A stretch of 5,848 nt of DNA from Chloroflexota bacterium. Lineage in GTDB: Bacteria > Chloroflexota > Anaerolineae > B4-G1. The notes below the pieces were generated by a model. That model made no database searches. It saw only the letters and a list, made by a program, of their open reading frames with translations, and was not told the origin of the DNA. Location of the stretch: NCBI GenBank assembly GCA_011046405.1, contig DSAR01000161.1:1-5848 (forward strand), given 5' to 3'. Positions 1 through 5,848 of the stretch are shown in pieces; positions within the stretch are counted from its first letter, which is position 1, and the number at the start of each line of letters is the position of its first letter. A program made the position numbers and the translations under genes.

Positions 1-3424
<3,424 letters not shown>

Positions 3425-3425
3425 G

Positions 3426-5848
3426 CTACTCCTCACTGACGTCTACTGGGGTTTCCAGGTCTGCCATCTCGGCCATCAACTGGGCCAATAACTCGGGATC
3501 TGTCTGCTCAGCCTCCGCCTGGACGACGTGCGAGGCCAAGCCGGCCACCGTCGACGATTCGAACAGGCGCCGGATCGGTAGATCAACTTGCAGCACATCC
3601 CGAATGCGGGTGCTGACCTGGGCGGCCAGCAACGAGTGGCCGCCCAATGCGAAGAAGTCGTCGTGAACGCCCACCCGTTGGACGTTGAGGACCTCGGCCC
3701 AGATATCGACCAGGGCTTCCTCGATCGAGTTGCGCGGCGCGACGTACGCCGCCTCAGAAAGGGCGCCCCACTCCGGCGCGGGCAGCGCCTGCCGGTCGAC
3801 CTTGCCGTTGGGCGTCACAGGCAGCGTGTCCATCGAGACGAAGGCCGAAGGCAGCATGTGATCCGGTAATCGCTGCTGGAGAAACTGGCGCAGTTCGTCG
3901 GCCGGCACCTTCTGGCCGTCCTGCGGCACCACGTAGGCGGCCAGGCGTTGATCGTCGCCCGGCTGGCCGTCGCCGTTCACCGGGCAGGCGACGATGAGCG
4001 CCTTGCCCACCGCGGGTTGCTGTCCCAACACCGCCTCGATCTCGCCCAGTTCTACCCGGTAGCCCCGGATCTTGACCTGATTGTCCGCCCGGCCGAGGAA
4101 GTCCAGGCGCCCGTCGGGCAGCCACTTGACCAGATCCCCCGTCCGGTACAGCCGCCTGCCCCCTCTCCTCTCTCCCCTCTCCCCTCTCTCCTCTGTGTAG
4201 GGGTCGGGCACGAAGCGTTCTGCCGTCAGGCCCGGGCGGTTCAGGTAGCCCCGGGCGACGCCTGCCCCGCCGACGTACAACTCGCCCGGCACGCCCACCG
4301 GCACCGGTTGGCCTTCGCCATCCAGCACGTACACCCGCACGTTATCCACCGGGCGCCCGATGGGTGGCAGACTTTCTGGTCCGCGTCCGTTAGTCTCGTC
4401 ACTCCGCAGTGGCGTCCACGTGGCGACTACCGTGTTTTCCGTCGGGCCGTAGTTGTTGACGACCTCGAATTCCAATCCCTCGCCCGGCCAGTGGTGCAAC
4501 CGGTCGCCGCCGGTCAGCAGCGTGCGCAACGCCAGATCTTTACCGGGCACGCCGCCCGGCGCCTCTTCCAGCGCCTCCAGCGCCGCTTCGGCCAGCGGCG
4601 TCGGCAGGAAGCTGATGGTGATCGCGTGTTTTGCCAGCCAGTCCCACAATTGCTGGGGCGAGAGCCGGACCTCGTCCGGTGGCACGTACACGCCGGCCCC
4701 GGCCGTCAGGTAGGGCCAGATCTCCCACACCGAGGCGTCGAAGGCGGGGCTGGCTAACTGGGTGGCCCGGTCGGTCGCCGTCACGTCGTACGCCCGCTGG
4801 TGCCAGGCGCACAAGTTGACCAACCCGCCGTGCTGCACTTGTACCCCCTTGGGACGGCCTGTCGAGCCGGAGGTGTAGATCACGTAGGCCAGGTTGTCGG
4901 GTTCGACGGCGACGTCGGGCTTCTGATCAGGCTGTTGGGCGATGTCCGGCCAATCCCGGTCCAGGCATACCCGTTGCGCCGCCGTCTCCGGCAGACCGGC
5001 CAGCCAGCGTTCCTGGGTCAGCAAGACCGGCACGTCGGCGTCCGCCAGCACGAAGGCTAACTGTTCCTCGGGATAGCTGAGGTCCAGCGGCAGATATGCC
5101 CCACCGGCCTTGAGCACGCCCAGCAACCCGACGACGAGTTCCGCCGAGCGCTCGGCACAGACGGCGACCACCGTCTCGGGCCCAACGCCCAAATTCCGCA
5201 GGTAGTGGGCCAACTGGTTGGCCCGCCGGTCGAGTTCCCGGTAGGTCAGGCGGGAGAGCGCATCGTCCGCCGCCCCGGCGCTCACCACTGCTACGTTGTC
5301 CGGCGTCCGTTCCGCCTGGGCCTCGAAGCATTCGAACACGCAGCGCTGCCGGGGATGCTCCGCGCCGGTCTCGTTCCACTCGTACAGCAACCGGCGCCGC
5401 TCCTCCTCCGTCAACAGCGGGAGCTCGCCCAGCCGCTGCCCGGGGCCGGCCACGATCCCCTCCAGCAGGACCTGGAAGTAGGCCAGCCAGCGCCGGATGG
5501 TCGACGGCGTGAACAGGTCGGCGTTGTAGTCACACTCCGCCGTGAGCCGCTGGCCGTCATCGACGACGTTCAACGAGAGTTCGAAGGGAGCCGCCTCGGT
5601 GTCGTTGGCGACCACGTTCACCTCCAAATCCGCCATGTCCAGTTGACCGGAGAAATCGAGGTTGAAGGTGACCGCGATCAACGGCGCCCGGCTGGGATCG
5701 CGCTGGGGATTGATCTCCTTGACCAATGCCCCGAAGGGGTAGAGCTGGTGTTCCTGGACGTCCAACAGGGCCTCTTTCACCGAGAGCAAGTAATCGTCAA
5801 ACGTCGCGCGCGCCTCGGGCTGCGAGCGGATGGGCAGGACGTTCAGGC
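3426..5848 (-). CDS. Nonribosomal peptide synthetase subunit, C(partial)-A(Leu)-PCP, 5' end outside window
   Basis: This is the C-terminal 806 residues of an NRPS subunit that selects an amino acid, loads it on a carrier protein and condenses it with an upstream acyl chain. The frame is open to the right edge, so the true start lies outside. The TTG at 5787-5789 is only an internal leucine codon inside the C domain. Counting from the first complete codon (5844-5846), the domains are: C-domain end (1-139, with LNVLPIRSQ and RDPSRAPL), A domain (about 160-692) and PCP (about 701-775, LGGHSL with phosphopantetheine Ser738). An acidic tail (776-806) follows, ending in a TAG stop at 3426-3428. All ten A core motifs are visible, including TSGSTGRPKG, YGPTE, YRTGD and NGKVDR (catalytic Lys682). 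There is no epimerase or thioesterase, so the chain must pass to another subunit, most likely the next gene. One oddity is a heptamer-repeat insert between A6 and A7. The NRPS assignment is certain; the product is unknown. Confidence 0.97.
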   Translation of the reverse strand, partial: LNVLPIRSQPEARATFDDYLLSVKEALLDVQEHQLYPFGALVKEINPQRDPSRAPLIAVTFNLDFSGQLDMADLEVNVVANDTEAAPFELSLNVVDDGQRLTAECDYNADLFTPSTIRRWLAYFQVLLEGIVAGPGQRLGELPLLTEEERRRLLYEWNETGAEHPRQRCVFECFEAQAERTPDNVAVVSAGAADDALSRLTYRELDRRANQLAHYLRNLGVGPETVVAVCAERSAELVVGLLGVLKAGGAYLPLDLSYPEEQLAFVLADADVPVLLTQERWLAGLPETAAQRVCLDRDWPDIAQQPDQKPDVAVEPDNLAYVIYTSGSTGRPKGVQVQHGGLVNLCAWHQRAYDVTATDRATQLASPAFDASVWEIWPYLTAGAGVYVPPDEVRLSPQQLWDWLAKHAITISFLPTPLAEAALEALEEAPGGVPGKDLALRTLLTGGDRLHHWPGEGLEFEVVNNYGPTENTVVATWTPLRSDETNGRGPESLPPIGRPVDNVRVYVLDGEGQPVPVGVPGELYVGGAGVARGYLNRPGLTAERFVPDPYTEERGERGERRGGRRLYRTGDLVKWLPDGRLDFLGRADNQVKIRGYRVELGEIEAVLGQQPAVGKALIVACPVNGDGQPGDDQRLAAYVVPQDGQKVPADELRQFLQQRLPDHMLPSAFVSMDTLPVTPNGKVDRQALPAPEWGALSEAAYVAPRNSIEEALVDIWAEVLNVQRVGVHDDFFALGGHSLLAAQVSTRIRDVLQVDLPIRRLFESSTVAGLASHVVQAEAEQTDPELLAQLMAEMADLETPVDVSEE
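3429..3434 (-). promoter_or_regulatory. Shine-Dalgarno for the downstream NRPS gene, embedded in the end of the upstream gene
   Basis: The coding strand reads GAGGAG, then TAGC, then GTG. The purine-rich hexamer is also the last two glutamate codons of the upstream subunit, and it sits 4 bases before the GTG start at 3422-3424. With only 1 base between stop and start, ribosomes ending the first gene are positioned to start the second. This fits translational coupling of the two subunits in one operon. Confidence 0.85.
3522..3746 (-). other. Peptidyl carrier domain 1
   Basis: This is a carrier domain of about 75 residues with the motif DDFFALGGHSLLAAQV. Ser738 of the visible protein is the expected attachment site for 4'-phosphopantetheine. 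It follows the A domain directly and is the last folded domain of the subunit. The tethered aminoacyl or peptidyl chain must therefore be handed in trans to the next polypeptide. Confidence 0.95.
3771..5369 (-). other. Adenylation domain 1, predicted leucine-specific
   Basis: This domain activates an amino acid as its aminoacyl-AMP and loads it on the adjacent PCP. Using GrsA-PheA anchors (FDASVWE for 235-239, TISFLP for 278, TLLTGG for 299/301, NNYGPTENTVV for 322/330/331, and Lys of NGKVDR for 517), the pocket residues are Asp370, Ala371, Trp374, Phe413, Leu444, Gly446, Asn465, Val473, Val474 and Lys682. The resulting code DAWFLGNVVK is, as I recall, one of the classical leucine signatures. 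Asp370 and Lys682 would hold the substrate amino and carboxylate groups. The loop between A6 (GELYVGG) and A7 (YRTGD) carries an Arg/Glu/Gly-rich insert. Confidence 0.9.
4159..4194 (-). repeat. In-frame heptanucleotide tandem repeat (5 x AGAGGGG-type) inside A domain 1
   Basis: On the coding strand this is 36 uninterrupted purines made of five 7-base units: AGAGGAG, AGAGGGG, AGAGGGG, AGAGAGG and AGAGGGG, plus one G. It encodes the Arg/Glu/Gly-rich stretch ERGERGERRGG in the A6-A7 loop. Because 7 is not a multiple of 3, gain or loss of one unit would shift the frame and truncate the synthetase. The tract also has G-runs and near-mirror symmetry that could favour non-B DNA. Confidence 0.95.
5430..5848 (-). 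other. Condensation domain, C-terminal part only
   Basis: The window begins at the late C-domain motif LNVLPIRSQ (residues 1-9 of the visible protein) and continues through HQLYPFGALVKEI and RDPSRAPLIAVTFNLD (about 48-64). The catalytic HHxxxDG motif lies outside the window and cannot be checked. The wording (NVLPIRS, HQ-YPF, FNLD) differs from the canonical LCL motifs seen in the next gene (GFFANTLALR, HQDVPFERL, LFQVMF). From memory it looks more like C domains that accept chains from polyketide modules or other unusual donors. The domain type is tentative. Confidence 0.88.

Noticed and set aside
3436..3530. Epimerisation or thioesterase domain at the end of the upstream subunit
   Set aside because: Only about 30 acidic residues follow the PCP before the stop, far too short for either domain.
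4159..4194. CRISPR-like array
   Set aside because: The units are 7 bases long and directly adjacent, without spacers. It is a simple tandem repeat inside a coding sequence.
3948..4757. Plus-strand open frame (269 codons)
   Set aside because: It is antisense to the A domain of the upstream synthetase, and the translation shows no domain. It is a by-product of high GC at third codon positions.
5787..5789. TTG as the start of the upstream subunit
   Set aside because: The frame stays open upstream to the window edge and encodes the late C-domain motif LNVLPIRSQ, so this codon is an internal leucine.

Overview
The window is entirely coding, apart from a 1-base gap between two genes, and lies inside a large nonribosomal peptide synthetase (NRPS) operon read on the minus strand. 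Transcription runs from high to low coordinates. Two NRPS subunits are present and both are cut by the window edges. The upstream subunit (3426-5848) shows the C-terminal part of a condensation (C) domain, a complete adenylation (A) domain and a peptidyl carrier (PCP) domain, then a stop. The downstream subunit (1-3424) starts 1 base after that stop with a GTG codon. It holds an N-terminal docking-like helix, a full C domain, an A domain and a PCP, and it runs off the left edge in a linker that normally leads into another C domain. I walked its frame codon by codon from 3424 to 2 (1141 codons) and found no stop or frameshift.

The layout is therefore ...(C)-A-PCP | C-A-PCP-(C?)... across two polypeptides. 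Read against the GrsA-PheA pocket positions, the first A domain gives DAWFLGNVVK, which I recall as a published leucine signature. The second gives DAFFMGMTYK, a hydrophobic-type pocket closest to Ile/Val/Leu codes but with no exact match I can recall. The complete C domain has LCL-like motifs and there is no epimerisation domain between the modules, so an L-Leu donor joined to a hydrophobic acceptor is the simplest reading. The partial C domain of the first subunit has wording unlike the second and resembles C domains that receive from a PKS or another unusual donor. That is a low-confidence inference. No thioesterase, reductase, MbtH, transporter or regulator is in view.

The least ordinary feature is a pair of low-complexity insertions at the same place in both A domains, the loop between core motifs A6 and A7. 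In the first A domain the insert is a 36-base tract of five 7-base units (consensus AGAGGGG on the coding strand). In the second it is a G7 run flanked by imperfect inverted arms. Both lie in frame within otherwise intact genes.

The organism is a GC-rich bacterium. Occasional TTA leucine codons, together with the general NRPS style, argue mildly against a typical Streptomyces. Chloroflexota, myxobacteria or other GC-rich secondary-metabolite producers are possible, but the sequence does not settle it. All plus-strand open frames are shadows of the two synthetase genes.
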